Made by a program: the position numbers and the translations under genes
Shown: positions 42,641 to 52,945 of the stretch, one piece after another
Position numbering within the stretch: the stretch's first letter is position 1
How the letters are laid out: every line of letters begins with the position of its first letter
The notes under the pieces: model-generated
What the model saw: only the letters and a program-made list of their open reading frames with translations
Databases searched by the model: none
What the model was told of the DNA's origin: nothing
NCBI RefSeq assembly: GCF_019222765.1
Contig: NZ_CP078145.1
Coordinates: 5,022,001 to 5,086,000 of the forward strand
Reading direction: 5' to 3'
Source: Nocardia iowensis
Lineage (GTDB): Bacteria; Actinomycetota; Actinomycetes; Mycobacteriales; Mycobacteriaceae
DNA length: 64,000 nt

Positions 42641-44098
42641 CTACCGGAACGGCGGTTCGTTGAACGTGCGCAGCTTGCGCGAATGCAGCCGATCCCCCTC
42701 GGCACGCAACAACTCCACGGCGCGGATGCCGATCTGCAGGTGCTCGGAAATGGCACCTTCATAGAAGCGATTCGCCTGCCCCGGCAGTTTGATCTCGCCG
42801 TGCAGCGGCTTGTCCGAGACACACAGCAAGGTGCCGTACGGCACGCGGAATCGATACCCCTGCGCCGCGATGGTGGCACTCTCCATATCGATGGCCACCG
42901 CGCGACTGAGGTTGAACCGCAGTGCCGACGCGGAGTAGCGCAGTTCCCAGTTCCGATCGTCGGTGGTGACCACGGTGCCGGTGCGCAATCGCTGCTTCAC
43001 CTCTTCGCCCGGCATGCGGCTGACGATCTTGGTGGCGTCGTACAGCGCCCGCTGTACTTCGGCGATGCTGGGGATCGGAATGTCCGGCGGCAGTACCGAA
43101 TCCAGGACGTGGTCGTCGCGCAGATACGCGTGGGCGAGCACGTAGTCGCCGATCGCCTGGCTCTCCCGCAGGCCACCGCAGTGGCCGATCATCAGCCACG
43201 CGTGCGGGCGCAGCACCGCCAGGTGATCGCAGATGGTCTTCGCATTGGACGGCCCGACACCGATATTCACCAAAGTGATGCCGCGTCGGTCGGCGGCACT
43301 CAGGTGCCAGGCGGGCATCTGGTGCTTCTTCCAGGCGAGATCCGAAGTCATCTCAGTGCCGGTGGTCTCGGCGGTGATCACCGTGCCGCCCGCGCAGGAA
43401 AGACCATCGTACGGACTGTCCGGATCGGCGATCTGCTCATGCGCCCAGCGCACGAATTCATCGACGTAGCGCGTGTAGTTGGTGAACAGCACGAACGGCT
43501 GGAAATGGTCGACCGGCGTTCCGGTGTAATGCTGCAGCCGGGCCAGTGAGAAATCGGTACGCAGCGCGTCGAAATGGCTGAGCGGAAAGGTATCTACGGC
43601 ATTGAAGATGCCGTCCGCAGTTTCGTCACCGATGCTGGCCAGGTCGGTGGTCGGAAAATGTTTCGCGATAACGGCGGCCATCGAGCGGTCGAGTGCGAGG
43701 TCGGCGCGATCGATCACGTAGGGAAACGGAATCTCCTGCCGAGACGGCGCCACCTCGATGCGCACATCGTAGTCGCCCTCGATCATTTCCAACTGTTCGG
43801 CCAAGTAGTGGCGCAGCAGGTCCGGGCGGGTGATGGTGGTGGCGTAGCTGCCCGGCCTGGTGAAACGTCCCCACGCGCGCGAGCGATTCTTCGGCGACGC
43901 GTCGCCGTCCCAGCTGATGCGCAGTTCGGGATAGACGAACGCACCGGCGTCCCGGGCCGCACGGTCCGGCACGGTGCCGTCGACGACGAAGTCCCGTATC
44001 GCAGCGCGCAACGCGGTGACCGACCGTTGGTAGAGCGTCTCCAGCTGGTCCAGCGCCTCGGCGCCGGTCAACGAAATAGCTGGTTGCCGACTCGGCAT
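42641..44098 (-). CDS. amn: AMP nucleosidase
   Basis: A 485-residue enzyme that splits AMP to adenine and ribose 5-phosphate. The N-terminal regulatory domain (about residues 1-190) is followed by a nucleoside-phosphorylase-like catalytic domain: VNIGVGPSNAKTICDHLAVL and LMIGHCGGLR, then VAIDMESATIAAQGYRFRVP and LLCVSDKPLHGEIK near the end. The length matches Escherichia coli Amn. The ATG at 44098 follows GGGAGGC. The enzyme adjusts cytosolic adenylate levels. Confidence 0.95.
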   Translation of the reverse strand: MPSRQPAISLTGAEALDQLETLYQRSVTALRAAIRDFVVDGTVPDRAARDAGAFVYPELRISWDGDASPKNRSRAWGRFTRPGSYATTITRPDLLRHYLAEQLEMIEGDYDVRIEVAPSRQEIPFPYVIDRADLALDRSMAAVIAKHFPTTDLASIGDETADGIFNAVDTFPLSHFDALRTDFSLARLQHYTGTPVDHFQPFVLFTNYTRYVDEFVRWAHEQIADPDSPYDGLSCAGGTVITAETTGTEMTSDLAWKKHQMPAWHLSAADRRGITLVNIGVGPSNAKTICDHLAVLRPHAWLMIGHCGGLRESQAIGDYVLAHAYLRDDHVLDSVLPPDIPIPSIAEVQRALYDATKIVSRMPGEEVKQRLRTGTVVTTDDRNWELRYSASALRFNLSRAVAIDMESATIAAQGYRFRVPYGTLLCVSDKPLHGEIKLPGQANRFYEGAISEHLQIGIRAVELLRAEGDRLHSRKLRTFNEPPFR

Positions 44099-44145
44099 AT
44101 GCCTCCCTGCCTCGCGTTCGTAAGCCGTCGTAACAACACCGTATT

Positions 44146-44883
44146 TCACCTCGTCCGAGGCGGCCAAACCCGTACCGATTCGACTTCGGCCGCCCCGCGT
44201 CGACCATGCCGACGCCAGCTGCGATATCCGCGATGCGCGGCGAAGGCTCCGAGGGTGGCGGTGATGCACCACACTGCGATCGCGGCATAGGCCAGGGGCG
44301 CCGACAGGTCACCGATCGACGCGCCGAGGGCGGTGTAGACGAAGGCCCGCGGCGCCGATCCGATAAAGGCGCCGACGCCCATCTGCCACAACGGAACTCC
44401 GAACGCGCCGAACAGATAGGACGCCAACGCATCCGGGGCGCCCGGGACGAAGCGCTGCCCGACGACAGCCCAGAGACCGCGCCGCTCGATCTGTGCATCG
44501 AGGCGATCGGCGCGCTCGGCACCGAGCAAACCGCGCGCGCTCTCGCGGCCGGCGCGACGCCCGAGGAAGCTGGAGATGATCGCGGTGCCCACCGTCGCGC
44601 CCAGCGTCACGAACGTCCCGACCAGCGGTCCGAACAGCAGACCGCTGCCAGCGGCCAGAATCGGACCAGGAACGAGAATCGCGCCGAGCAGAGCCGAAAC
44701 CACCGCGTAGACCAACGGTGCCGCCGGACCCGTCGCCGCGATCATGCCGCGCACGCTTTCGACGTCGATTACCCGGGCGACGGCGACGAGATAGAACATC
44801 CCGAGCAGGAACGCGGCGCACAGTGCGAGCCGCGCGCCGTGTCGCCACCGGCTGGTCGTGGCGGAACCGTCGTTGTCGGTCAT
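44146..44883 (-). CDS. VTT/DedA-type (TVP38) membrane protein
   Basis: A 245-residue polytopic membrane protein with the VTT-domain pattern: VPGPILAAGSGLLFGPLVGT, then GRRAGRESARGLL, and RFVPGAPDALASYLFGAF. Relatives flip or scramble lipids or control membrane homeostasis. The gene lies 47 bases upstream of the amn start on the same strand and could share its transcript. It is divergent from the acyltransferase gene. Confidence 0.88.
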   Translation of the reverse strand: MTDNDGSATTSRWRHGARLALCAAFLLGMFYLVAVARVIDVESVRGMIAATGPAAPLVYAVVSALLGAILVPGPILAAGSGLLFGPLVGTFVTLGATVGTAIISSFLGRRAGRESARGLLGAERADRLDAQIERRGLWAVVGQRFVPGAPDALASYLFGAFGVPLWQMGVGAFIGSAPRAFVYTALGASIGDLSAPLAYAAIAVWCITATLGAFAAHRGYRSWRRHGRRGAAEVESVRVWPPRTR

Positions 44884-45156
44884 ATCGAGGCCAATCCTGC
44901 ACCACGCCGATGACGGTCGCGATTCGAGCCCGTCAGCAGGCCTCGTCTCCCCGCCAGCGCTCCTGCGACGGCCTCGCCGGTGATCCCTGACACCGAAAAT
45001 CGAATGTGCGGGAAGCATTTGGACAGTTGTCAGCGCGACCACAATATCTTCGCCACCTCACCACACCGATCTGATCAGACAAGCTTTCGCCGATAAATAC
45101 CCGGGAGAGCTTAGAAAGCGCGCCTTAAGAATCTTTTCAGTACACCTTAAAGGTCG

Positions 45157-47403
45157 ATGTCGTTGCGACACATTCCGCAAGTATCGGTAAGAATGCTTCC
45201 CATGATAGGGACGGCTTCAACCGGTTTTATAGTGCGGCAGGCCGACTCCCATAACCGCACGGCTGGGGCGCATCGTGCGCGGCGCACCTCCCCGCGCGCG
45301 GAATTCCGGCCTGACGTCGAGGGTCTGCGTGCCGTCGCGGTACTGGCCGTCATTGTTTTCCACGCGGGTACACCCGGTGTCAGTGGCGGGTTCGTCGGTG
45401 TAGACGTCTTTTTCGTCATCTCCGGCTTTCTCATCACCGGAATGCTCTGGCGGGAGATGGCGGCCACCGGGACCATCGCACTCGCGCGTTTCTATGGCAA
45501 TCGGGCCCGTCGGCTGCTGCCTGCCGCGAGCATCGTGCTGGTCGCGACCGCGGTCGGTGCGGCAACGCTGCTGCCTCCGCTGCAGGCCCGCGAGGTCCTC
45601 GGCGACGGGATTGCCAGCGCGTTGTACGCGGGCAACTATCGGCTCGCTCTGCACGGCACCGACTACCTCGCCGCCGACACGCCACCGTCGCCGTTCCAGC
45701 ATTACTGGTCGCTCGGCGTCGAGGAGCAGTTCTACCTGCTGTGGCCTGCGCTGATCATCGGCATCGCCTGGTTCGCGCACCGCCGACGCAAGACAAGGAT
45801 CGACGCCTCGCCCGCGCCGTACCTGCTTGTCCTCGCGGTGGTCGCGGTGGCGTCGTTCGCGGTCTCGCTGGCCTGGACCCGCACGCTGCCGTCATGGGCG
45901 TTCTTCGCACTGCCCGCGCGGGCCTGGGAGCTAGCCGTCGGGGGCATCGTGGCACTCTCGGTCCCGGTGTGGCGCCGATTGCCCGCGCCGCTCGCCACCG
46001 TCGCCGGGTGGATCGGGCTGATACTGATCGTCCTGAGTTGCCTTCATCTGGATGGGCGGACGCCCTATCCCGGTACAGCGGCGCTGCTGCCGGTGCTGGG
46101 TGTCGCGTTGATCGTCGCCGCCGGTTGCGCCGCACCCGAATTGGGTGTCGGTCGCGCACTGTCGTTGGCTCCGCTACGGGCGCTCGGTCGCCTGTCCTAC
46201 TCCTGGTATCTCTGGCACTGGCCGGTGTTGCTGCTAGCGCCGTCGCTGGTCGGGCATCGCCTCGGCACGGTCGGCACGGTGGGCGCGGTGGCGATGTCCG
46301 GCGGCCTGGCGATGCTCACACTGTGGCTCGTCGAGGATCCCATCCGTTTCGCGGCACCGCTGCGACGTTCGGCCCGGCGCAGCCTCGCCTGCGGGGGCGG
46401 CGTCACCGCGGTCGCCGTGTGTGTGGGGCTGGCGCTGCTCTTGCTGGTGCCTGCCCCGGTCGGCCGTGGGGCAGCCGCCTCGGCCCTCACTGTCACCGCG
46501 GCGCCGCCTCCCCCACCATCGGAATCCGTCGATCCCCTGGACGCGGCGGTTCAGCAGCTGACCACCCAGGTGCAGTCGGCCGTCGCGGCATCGGCCGAGT
46601 TGCGCTCCGTCCCGTCGAATCTCTCCCCGTCGCTCGCCGACGCACCAGCAGACAAGGCGGCGGTGTTCGAAAACGGTTGCGTCCGTTCTTGGCTCGATGT
46701 CGGGCAGGCCGAATGCGCTTCGGGCGACCCCCATTCGGCCAGCACGGTGGCACTAGTCGGCGATTCGCACGCCGCGATGTGGAGCCCCGCATTCGAACAG
46801 GTTGCCGAGCAACGACATTGGCGACTGGAGACGATGAGCAAGGTCACCTGCCCGCTGCTGGAACTGCCGATCTCGAGTCCTTATCTGGGCCGGGAGTACA
46901 CCGAATGCGTGCAGTGGCGCCACCAGATCCTCGCCCGGTTGCAGGCCGAGCACCCGCGCCTGATCGTGCTGAGCATGTCCCGGCGATACGGCGGCGACTT
47001 CGGGTTCACCACCTACGACCAAGCCTGGATCGAGAGCCTGTCCCGGCTGACCACACAGCTGCGGGCGACCGGCGCGAATGTCCTTGTCCTCGGCCCGGTT
47101 CCGGATCCGCACACCACCGTGCCGACCTGCCTGTCCGACCATCTGGACGACGCCACGGCCTGCGCGCCACCACGGGCAGACGCCGTGAACGACGCGGGCA
47201 TCGCGGCCGAGCAGGCGGCGACCATCGCGGCAGGCGGACAGTACGCCGACCTCACCGCCCTGTTCTGCACCCCCAGCCGCTGCCCGCTCATCACCAGCAA
47301 CAACCTGATGTACCGCGACGACAATCATTTGACCGTCGCCTACGCCGAGGCGCTGGAACCGATCGTTGCCGCACTCGCGGACCGCGCTCTCGCTCGGCCC
47401 TGA
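45157..47403 (+). CDS. OafA-like acyltransferase 3 fused to an SGNH hydrolase domain
   Basis: A 748-residue membrane enzyme that O-acylates sugars of cell-surface polymers. The N-terminal domain has about ten membrane helices with the acyltransferase-3 motifs FRPDVEGLRAVAVLAVIVFH, GFVGVDVFFVISGFL and QHYWSLGVEEQFYLLWP. The C-terminal extracytoplasmic SGNH domain starts with GDSHAAMW (catalytic Ser) and ends with a DDNHLT segment (Asp/His). The start at 45157 gives a long N-terminal lead; ATGs at 45193 or 45202 in the same frame are possible. It is divergent from the VTT gene. Confidence 0.92.
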   Translation: MSLRHIPQVSVRMLPMIGTASTGFIVRQADSHNRTAGAHRARRTSPRAEFRPDVEGLRAVAVLAVIVFHAGTPGVSGGFVGVDVFFVISGFLITGMLWREMAATGTIALARFYGNRARRLLPAASIVLVATAVGAATLLPPLQAREVLGDGIASALYAGNYRLALHGTDYLAADTPPSPFQHYWSLGVEEQFYLLWPALIIGIAWFAHRRRKTRIDASPAPYLLVLAVVAVASFAVSLAWTRTLPSWAFFALPARAWELAVGGIVALSVPVWRRLPAPLATVAGWIGLILIVLSCLHLDGRTPYPGTAALLPVLGVALIVAAGCAAPELGVGRALSLAPLRALGRLSYSWYLWHWPVLLLAPSLVGHRLGTVGTVGAVAMSGGLAMLTLWLVEDPIRFAAPLRRSARRSLACGGGVTAVAVCVGLALLLLVPAPVGRGAAASALTVTAAPPPPPSESVDPLDAAVQQLTTQVQSAVAASAELRSVPSNLSPSLADAPADKAAVFENGCVRSWLDVGQAECASGDPHSASTVALVGDSHAAMWSPAFEQVAEQRHWRLETMSKVTCPLLELPISSPYLGREYTECVQWRHQILARLQAEHPRLIVLSMSRRYGGDFGFTTYDQAWIESLSRLTTQLRATGANVLVLGPVPDPHTTVPTCLSDHLDDATACAPPRADAVNDAGIAAEQAATIAAGGQYADLTALFCTPSRCPLITSNNLMYRDDNHLTVAYAEALEPIVAALADRALARP

Positions 47404-47435
47404 GCCGGTGCCGCTCGGGACCGAGCTCGCCGGTT

Positions 47436-49436
47436 CTACTTGACCCGGCCGATCCGCTGATTCATCCAGTCGCCGATCCGCTGGTTCGTCCAATCGCCGA
47501 GCCACTGGATGGCATTGCGGCCGGACCCGTCGACAATCAGCGAGCTGTAGTTCATGTGCACGCCGGAAGCGACAAAGCTTGCGGCACTGAGGCCGTCGCG
47601 GATGAGAGTGGCCAGATTGAGGTCATGGAAGGACGCCATCCGAGCGAGCGGCCCGGTCAGATCGTCGAGGTCGTGCACCGGCGGGGCGATGGTGCGCGCC
47701 GGTGCGTCGGACCGCTTGCCCAGCACCTCCGGCGGAGTCTGCTGCGCCTTGCCGGACAGCATGTCGGCCGCGACCGAGGCCAAGTCCACACCGATCGGCA
47801 GCAGGTCGGACAGCGCGGCACCCGCGCCGACCAGGTCGGGGGCCTGCCCGGGCGGTGGCACCAGCTTTTCGAGCACCGACCAAGCGACGTCCTGGATTCG
47901 GCCGACGATCTTCGCCAGCCGTGGGACATCGATGGTGGACAGGATCGACGTCGCCCGCGCGGCCACCTCGGTGAAGCCCTGCGCGTCCGGGATCATCGAC
48001 AGAATCTGCGAGATCCACTTCAGGTCAACGCTCCCAACAAGTTCGACCAATGGCTGGAGCTCGTTGTTCAGCTCACCGGCGACCTGGTGGGCGCCCGCGG
48101 CGTCCATCGCGACAACCTTCTGCGGCAGCAGGATGAGGTTGTCCAAGATCTTCGGGAAGTCGAACGCGGTGACGTCGGCGGCGACGTCGAGTGCCTGGTC
48201 GACCAGCACGCTGGGTTTGAGCAACGCCAGGATTCTCGTTGCCGATCCCAGGATGTCGGCTGGTGCTGCGGCGAGGGGTGCGACCTGGTCGCGCAGGTTA
48301 CCCGCCGCGATTCTCAGCGAACGCGCCTTGACGGAGTTCGGCCGCAGTTTGCCGACCCCGTTGTTCAGCAGCTTGGTCGCGTTGTCGGCGATCGTGGTCG
48401 CCGCAGCTGCCGCATCCGACAGATCGGATTCCCCGGCCATGGTCAGGACCTTGCCTGCGTTGTATTCGGCTGTGCCGGTAGGGGCGGCGCTCAGGCGGGC
48501 AATGGCGGCCGGGTTGGCCGCACCGGAGTCGATCAGGTCGACCAGCGGGTTGAGGGTGTTCGACACCTCGCTCGCACTACGACGGACCCGCGCCAGGTTG
48601 ACGCCGACAGGGGACGTAAGGCTTGCGGTGAGATCGCCGATCGCCGCGGCCAGACCTGGAAGGTCGGTCTTCGAGAAATCCGAGGTCAGGGCCGCGGCCA
48701 TCGGAAAGTTGGCGTCGGTGGGTGGTGCGCCACCGCTGAGCGCCTTGCTCAGGATCGAGCCCAACGCCCCGAGCAGTGGGTTATTGCTCTTCTGGATCGA
48801 GCAGTACAGGTCCTGGGGGTCACAGATCGAGGTGACCCGACCGGACAGCTTGCCCATGCCCTGCGGCCGGGGATCGGCAATGCCCGTGCCTGCCCTACCG
48901 GGACCGACGACGACTTCGCCCTCGGTGCCTGCGCCCGGGTCGGCGAGTAGGCCAACGGCCAGGACCCGGTCGGCGGGCACAGGGCCGCGATCGTTGCCGA
49001 TGTCGGCAGCGAGATCTCCGGCGGCGTCGGCACCCTGGCTGTAGCCGTTGATGGTGAATTTCGCGGCTGGGCACCGGGTTCCGTAATCGCGCAAGACGGC
49101 CGTCGCGTTGTTCAGTGCGGTGTTCTTGCTGTCGGCGTAGGTGTAGCCATTGTCGAATGCGCGGGCCATGTAGGGGGTGAAATAGATTTCGGATTTCGGA
49201 CCGTGCTGGCGTTGGATGGTCTCCGCGATCGGTGCGAGCATGCCGACGGGTTGCGCCGGGTCGGCGTCCTCGTCGGTCTCCCAGGTGCCAGGGATGAACA
49301 GGTTCAATGTCGCCGCGCAGGGAGTCGGCTCCGCATGCGCGACGGCGGGGGCAGCGACGGCAGACGAACCGAGGGCAACACCGACGGTCACCACCGTTGT
49401 GACCACATACCGCTTGGACGTACGCATGACTGACAT
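47436..49436 (-). CDS. Secreted cutinase/PE-PPE-like serine esterase
   Basis: A 666-residue exported protein. A signal peptide (VVTTVVTVGVALGSSAVAAP, then AVAHAEP) precedes an alpha/beta hydrolase domain of about 250 residues with LFIPGTWE and the nucleophile elbow INGYSQGADA. The remaining 400 residues are Ala/Leu-rich helical segments. The tail contains an imperfect repeat, LGDWTNQRIG and DWMNQRIG. Such proteins hydrolyse lipids or act on the envelope of the Mycobacteriales. The ATG at 49436 is chosen (49427 is an alternative). It converges with the acyltransferase gene; a GC-rich hairpin lies between them around 47401-47437. Confidence 0.85.
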   Translation of the reverse strand: MSVMRTSKRYVVTTVVTVGVALGSSAVAAPAVAHAEPTPCAATLNLFIPGTWETDEDADPAQPVGMLAPIAETIQRQHGPKSEIYFTPYMARAFDNGYTYADSKNTALNNATAVLRDYGTRCPAAKFTINGYSQGADAAGDLAADIGNDRGPVPADRVLAVGLLADPGAGTEGEVVVGPGRAGTGIADPRPQGMGKLSGRVTSICDPQDLYCSIQKSNNPLLGALGSILSKALSGGAPPTDANFPMAAALTSDFSKTDLPGLAAAIGDLTASLTSPVGVNLARVRRSASEVSNTLNPLVDLIDSGAANPAAIARLSAAPTGTAEYNAGKVLTMAGESDLSDAAAAATTIADNATKLLNNGVGKLRPNSVKARSLRIAAGNLRDQVAPLAAAPADILGSATRILALLKPSVLVDQALDVAADVTAFDFPKILDNLILLPQKVVAMDAAGAHQVAGELNNELQPLVELVGSVDLKWISQILSMIPDAQGFTEVAARATSILSTIDVPRLAKIVGRIQDVAWSVLEKLVPPPGQAPDLVGAGAALSDLLPIGVDLASVAADMLSGKAQQTPPEVLGKRSDAPARTIAPPVHDLDDLTGPLARMASFHDLNLATLIRDGLSAASFVASGVHMNYSSLIVDGSGRNAIQWLGDWTNQRIGDWMNQRIGRVK

Positions 49437-49773
49437 CTGCACCCTCACTACCGAACTCGGCCGATCACTGCAGACACGCGCATCACCGAGCCGTCCGCCG
49501 CTGAGCGGACCGCGCCGGCCTATTGCCGGGCGAATAGCGTGCCGCGCCCATCGGCGGCGGCCTCTTCGACTGGTCGATTCGGGACCACCGTAATTCAATT
49601 TCCCGAACCATGAACCCTCAGCCGTGTCCTACTTACTTTCTTTAAGAAGGTCTTTCAATCCGTCCGCGATCCCGCGCGCGACCCGATGCAGCGTCACCGC
49701 CTTGGACGATGTCTTATGCTTCCGCGCCTTTCGAGCATGGGAAATCGGGTAGGCGCGTGCTGTGCTTGTTTCT

Positions 49774-50289
49774 ATGACAACGACAAATGATCGAACGCGA
49801 GGTCCGGACCGTTGGTTGACGTCGGCGGCGGCGGTCGCGACCGCAATCAACGGCGGAGTGTTCTTCGACTTCTCCTTCGTCGTCATGCCGGGCCTACGCG
49901 AATTGCCTGCCGCGCAAGGGATCACAGCTATGCAAGCCTTCGACCGCACCGCGGTCACCCCACCGCTCATGCTGATGATGTTCGTAACCGCCGCGTTATG
50001 CGTCATCCTCATAATTCGGTCGATCATGACGTGGGGCAGCGCGTCCGCGCCATGGATCCTCGCCGCAGCCATCGCGTTCCTGCTCGCCGCAGTCGTGATC
50101 ACAGGCGCGGCCAACGTCCCCATCAGCGCGTCCGTGGACGCCCTCGACCCATCGAGCACAGACGCACAAACCCGATGGAACGACCTGTACACCCAATGGC
50201 TCTGGTGGAACCACGCCCGCACCCTGACCTCGATCACCGCCGCCGTAGGTTTCACCATCGCCCTGCGCCCCCCACCCCAACCTGCCTGA
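49774..50289 (+). CDS. DUF1772-family membrane protein
   Basis: A 171-residue protein with four membrane helices. The pattern ATAINGGVFFDFSFVVMPGLREL, AFDRTAVTPPLMLMM and VPISASVDALDPSS...WNDLYTQWLWWNHARTLTS matches DUF1772, a family related to anthrone oxygenase-like proteins. The activity is unknown. The ATG at 49774 begins the family pattern. It is flanked by two minus-strand genes, so it is transcribed alone. Confidence 0.88.
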   Translation: MTTTNDRTRGPDRWLTSAAAVATAINGGVFFDFSFVVMPGLRELPAAQGITAMQAFDRTAVTPPLMLMMFVTAALCVILIIRSIMTWGSASAPWILAAAIAFLLAAVVITGAANVPISASVDALDPSSTDAQTRWNDLYTQWLWWNHARTLTSITAAVGFTIALRPPPQPA

Positions 50290-50309
50290 GACGTCTCGGG
50301 CGGGTTTTC

Positions 50310-51746
50310 CTATCCGTCGACCGATCGGCTATGCGGGTGCCGTCGGTGGAATCGGAGGCGGAATCCTCTGGGTTTCAGGGTGATTTGCTCGCCGACGTCG
50401 AGTTGATAGTCCGGTTCGGGTTCGAAGGTGAAGGTGTGGATGATGTGAGCGAGGGCGAGCAGAATCTCGTGGTAGGCGAATTGGCGTCCGATGCACGCGC
50501 GTGCGCCAGTACCGAAAGGCTTGTAGGCCTTTAGAACGTTAGGGTCGAGTGCGCGTAGGTTGTCCGGCAGAAATCGGTCCGGGTCGAATTCGTCGTGGTC
50601 AGCGCCCCAGCCCGGGTCGCGATGGGCGGCGAGAGTGAGCACGAAGACCCAATCACCTTGATCGAAGCGGTAGCGTCCGTCGCCGATTGTGGTGTCGTGC
50701 TTGGCTTCTCGGAAATAGCCCGGTGCGATCGGCCACAGTCGCATCGTCTCGTCGATGACGCGGCGCAGGTATCGAAGTTTCGCGACGTCTTCGTAGCCGA
50801 CGTCGGGCCGTTCGCGGCCGGGCCAGCGTTCATCGACCTCGGTGCGTGCGCGGGCCGCGACATCGGGGTGATTGGCCAAGAAATACAGGACGAATGCGAG
50901 CACTCCAGCGGAGGTTTCGTGACCGGCCACCAGGAACGTCAGGATCTGGTGGCGGATGTTCTTCTCGTCGAGGCTCTTGCCCGAAGTCGGGTCGCTGCTG
51001 TTGAGCATCAACCCGAGCAGGTCACGGGTGCTGTCGGGGTCTTCGCGGCGCCGGGCGGCGATGACGTCATCGACGAGCTGCTTGGCGAATGCGATGTCTT
51101 TGGTTTGCTGATCGACGCGGCGGCGCGGGAATTTGTGCAGTGCCGGTGGCAGATTGGCGTTGCGATTGACGAATCGCAGTCCGCGGGTCATCGCGGCGAC
51201 GAATGGATGTTCGTCGGTGTCGGCGCGAGTGAACGAATCGAACGAGTAGCTGAAACCCGTGCGACTGATGACTTCGAGGGTGAGCTTGTTGGTGTCCTCG
51301 GCGACGTCGACCCAGCGGTCTTCCCGTTCGGACCAGTAATCGATGAGTTCGGCGACAGTGTCGGCCATGCTCTGGTGGTAGCCGCGCATGGCAGCCTGAG
51401 TGAACGCAGGCGCCAGAATGTTGTGTGCCGTGTGCCAAGTGGGCTCGTCGTTGTAGGCGGTGAACAAGCCGTCGCGAGCGATCGGCCGCATGAGTCTGAA
51501 CAGCGGGCTGAGGTTTTTCGTCCAGTGTTCTTCGTTGTTGATCTCGGCAAGGAGGTCAACCCCGGAGACAATGACGATGGGGTAAGTGACGATCAGCCGT
51601 TCGTAGATCGGACCGAGGCGGCGGGCGTCGCGCATCGCGGCCTGCGTCGGCTTGCCGGGCCGGACGGTGAGTAGATCTCCGAGCAATGGCAGCCGAAATG
51701 GCGGGTGCGGTAGCTGCTGAACGGAACTCAGCGACGCATCGGTCAA
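50310..51746 (-). CDS. Cytochrome P450 (CYP102-like heme domain)
   Basis: A 478-residue heme monooxygenase. The I-helix has AGHETSA, the K-helix has ETMRLWP, and the heme ligand is Cys418 in FGTGARACIG. The sequence is of the fatty-acid hydroxylase (BM3-like) group but has no reductase domain, so it needs separate redox partners. It is last in a three-gene unit, its ATG overlapping the stop of the upstream MAB_1171c-type gene. The substrate is unknown. Confidence 0.93.
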   Translation of the reverse strand: MTDASLSSVQQLPHPPFRLPLLGDLLTVRPGKPTQAAMRDARRLGPIYERLIVTYPIVIVSGVDLLAEINNEEHWTKNLSPLFRLMRPIARDGLFTAYNDEPTWHTAHNILAPAFTQAAMRGYHQSMADTVAELIDYWSEREDRWVDVAEDTNKLTLEVISRTGFSYSFDSFTRADTDEHPFVAAMTRGLRFVNRNANLPPALHKFPRRRVDQQTKDIAFAKQLVDDVIAARRREDPDSTRDLLGLMLNSSDPTSGKSLDEKNIRHQILTFLVAGHETSAGVLAFVLYFLANHPDVAARARTEVDERWPGRERPDVGYEDVAKLRYLRRVIDETMRLWPIAPGYFREAKHDTTIGDGRYRFDQGDWVFVLTLAAHRDPGWGADHDEFDPDRFLPDNLRALDPNVLKAYKPFGTGARACIGRQFAYHEILLALAHIIHTFTFEPEPDYQLDVGEQITLKPRGFRLRFHRRHPHSRSVDG

Positions 51747-52945
51747 CGGGGGCGCTCCTTATTCATTACGTGCGACATCGATGGCGGCGGCCCGGCGGCC
51801 GCGACGAGCGCCTGCGCGCCCGCCCATTGGCGGGCCAACTCGAGCAAGCTTTGCAGTTCCGAGTCCAGATCCCCCGTTGCCGCCGGGGGGCGCGGCGCGG
51901 TTCGTGCCGCGATCGGATCGGGCTGCGCTCCAGTGTTTTTCGCCCGCAGTGCGCGTGCCACGCTGATCGTATATAGCGTGACCTGGGCGCGTTTGCCGAC
52001 TGCGGCACCGGTTGAAAGCGCCGGTTCGAGACGGTCGCCGGTCATGGGGGTATAGGGACGTAGGTTCAACAGGGCGTCGCGGATTTCGACGGTCATCCGA
52101 TGCAGCCGCGCGGCTGGATCGAGCTCAGCGAGTTGATCGGCAGGGTAGAGCACCAGGTCAGGGAATGCGGCGGTGAGATCCGACCATAGCGGCTGGAGTC
52201 GGCGGTTGTAACGTGCGGTCCGATCCCACCCCACCTGCGCCGCTATGAGACTGAACAGCGGGATAGCGGTGATGATCGCGGCGGCGAAGGTTGCGGCGAA
52301 GAACGTCGCCGCTTTGCGTCGCATCTGCGGATCTGGCAGGGCGATGTCGGTGTAGGTGGACAACGCGGCGACCGATGGACCGGCGACGGCATCGATGAGG
52401 AGACCGCCCGCAGCGGCGAAAACCGCGTAGTAGACCAGCTTTTCGCGCGGGCCGAGGTCTTCGGCGCGAAATTCGTGAGCACTGGTCCGCAGTATCAGCA
52501 CCGCGCACACCGCAAGCGGCGCCCCGAACAGCGCCCAAAATACGATCGAAGGCCACCCGAGGGCCTGGTCGATGAGCATCCCTTGTTGCCTCGCGGGGGT
52601 TCCCGCAGCCAGGACCAACACGAACACGGCAGCCGTCGCGATGTCGTAGCGGCGTTGCCGCACAGCAACGGTGTCCGGATCGGCGCCACCCCAAAGTTGG
52701 GCAATCCCATAGATCCCTGCCAGGGTGAACAAGATGCACCCCAGCGATAGTTGGTGCATAAGGCTGGCGATATCGGGGGCGACGCCACGCTCGTGCAGCA
52801 GTAAGCCGAGCACCGCCCATGCGAGTGACCGGTTGATCAGGCGGTCGGTGGGAGTGTGGCCGAGCAGCACCCACCGACCCACCATGAGTATGCATGTGAC
52901 GGCAATGACCGGTAGCGCTATATAGGCGGGCAGCGGTGACGTCAT
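51743..52945 (-). CDS. MAB_1171c-family membrane protein
   Basis: A 400-residue protein with seven to eight membrane helices in the first 230 residues, then a cytosolic helical part. The pattern matches actinobacterial proteins annotated as MAB_1171c-type putative transporters: RLINRSLAWAVLGLLLHE, RRYDIATAAVF and LGPREKLVYYAVFAAAGG. They usually sit beside an IrrE-like protein, as here. Its ATG overlaps the stop of the metallopeptidase gene. The function is unknown; a sensor or signalling role is possible. Confidence 0.82.
   Translation of the reverse strand: MTSPLPAYIALPVIAVTCILMVGRWVLLGHTPTDRLINRSLAWAVLGLLLHERGVAPDIASLMHQLSLGCILFTLAGIYGIAQLWGGADPDTVAVRQRRYDIATAAVFVLVLAAGTPARQQGMLIDQALGWPSIVFWALFGAPLAVCAVLILRTSAHEFRAEDLGPREKLVYYAVFAAAGGLLIDAVAGPSVAALSTYTDIALPDPQMRRKAATFFAATFAAAIITAIPLFSLIAAQVGWDRTARYNRRLQPLWSDLTAAFPDLVLYPADQLAELDPAARLHRMTVEIRDALLNLRPYTPMTGDRLEPALSTGAAVGKRAQVTLYTISVARALRAKNTGAQPDPIAARTAPRPPAATGDLDSELQSLLELARQWAGAQALVAAAGPPPSMSHVMNKERPR

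Noticed and set aside
45741..48950. Very long plus-strand ORF of 1069 codons
   Set aside because: It runs through the acyltransferase gene in a second frame and then antisense through the cutinase-like gene. Its product is Arg/Gly-rich without any domain, as expected for a shadow frame in GC-rich DNA.
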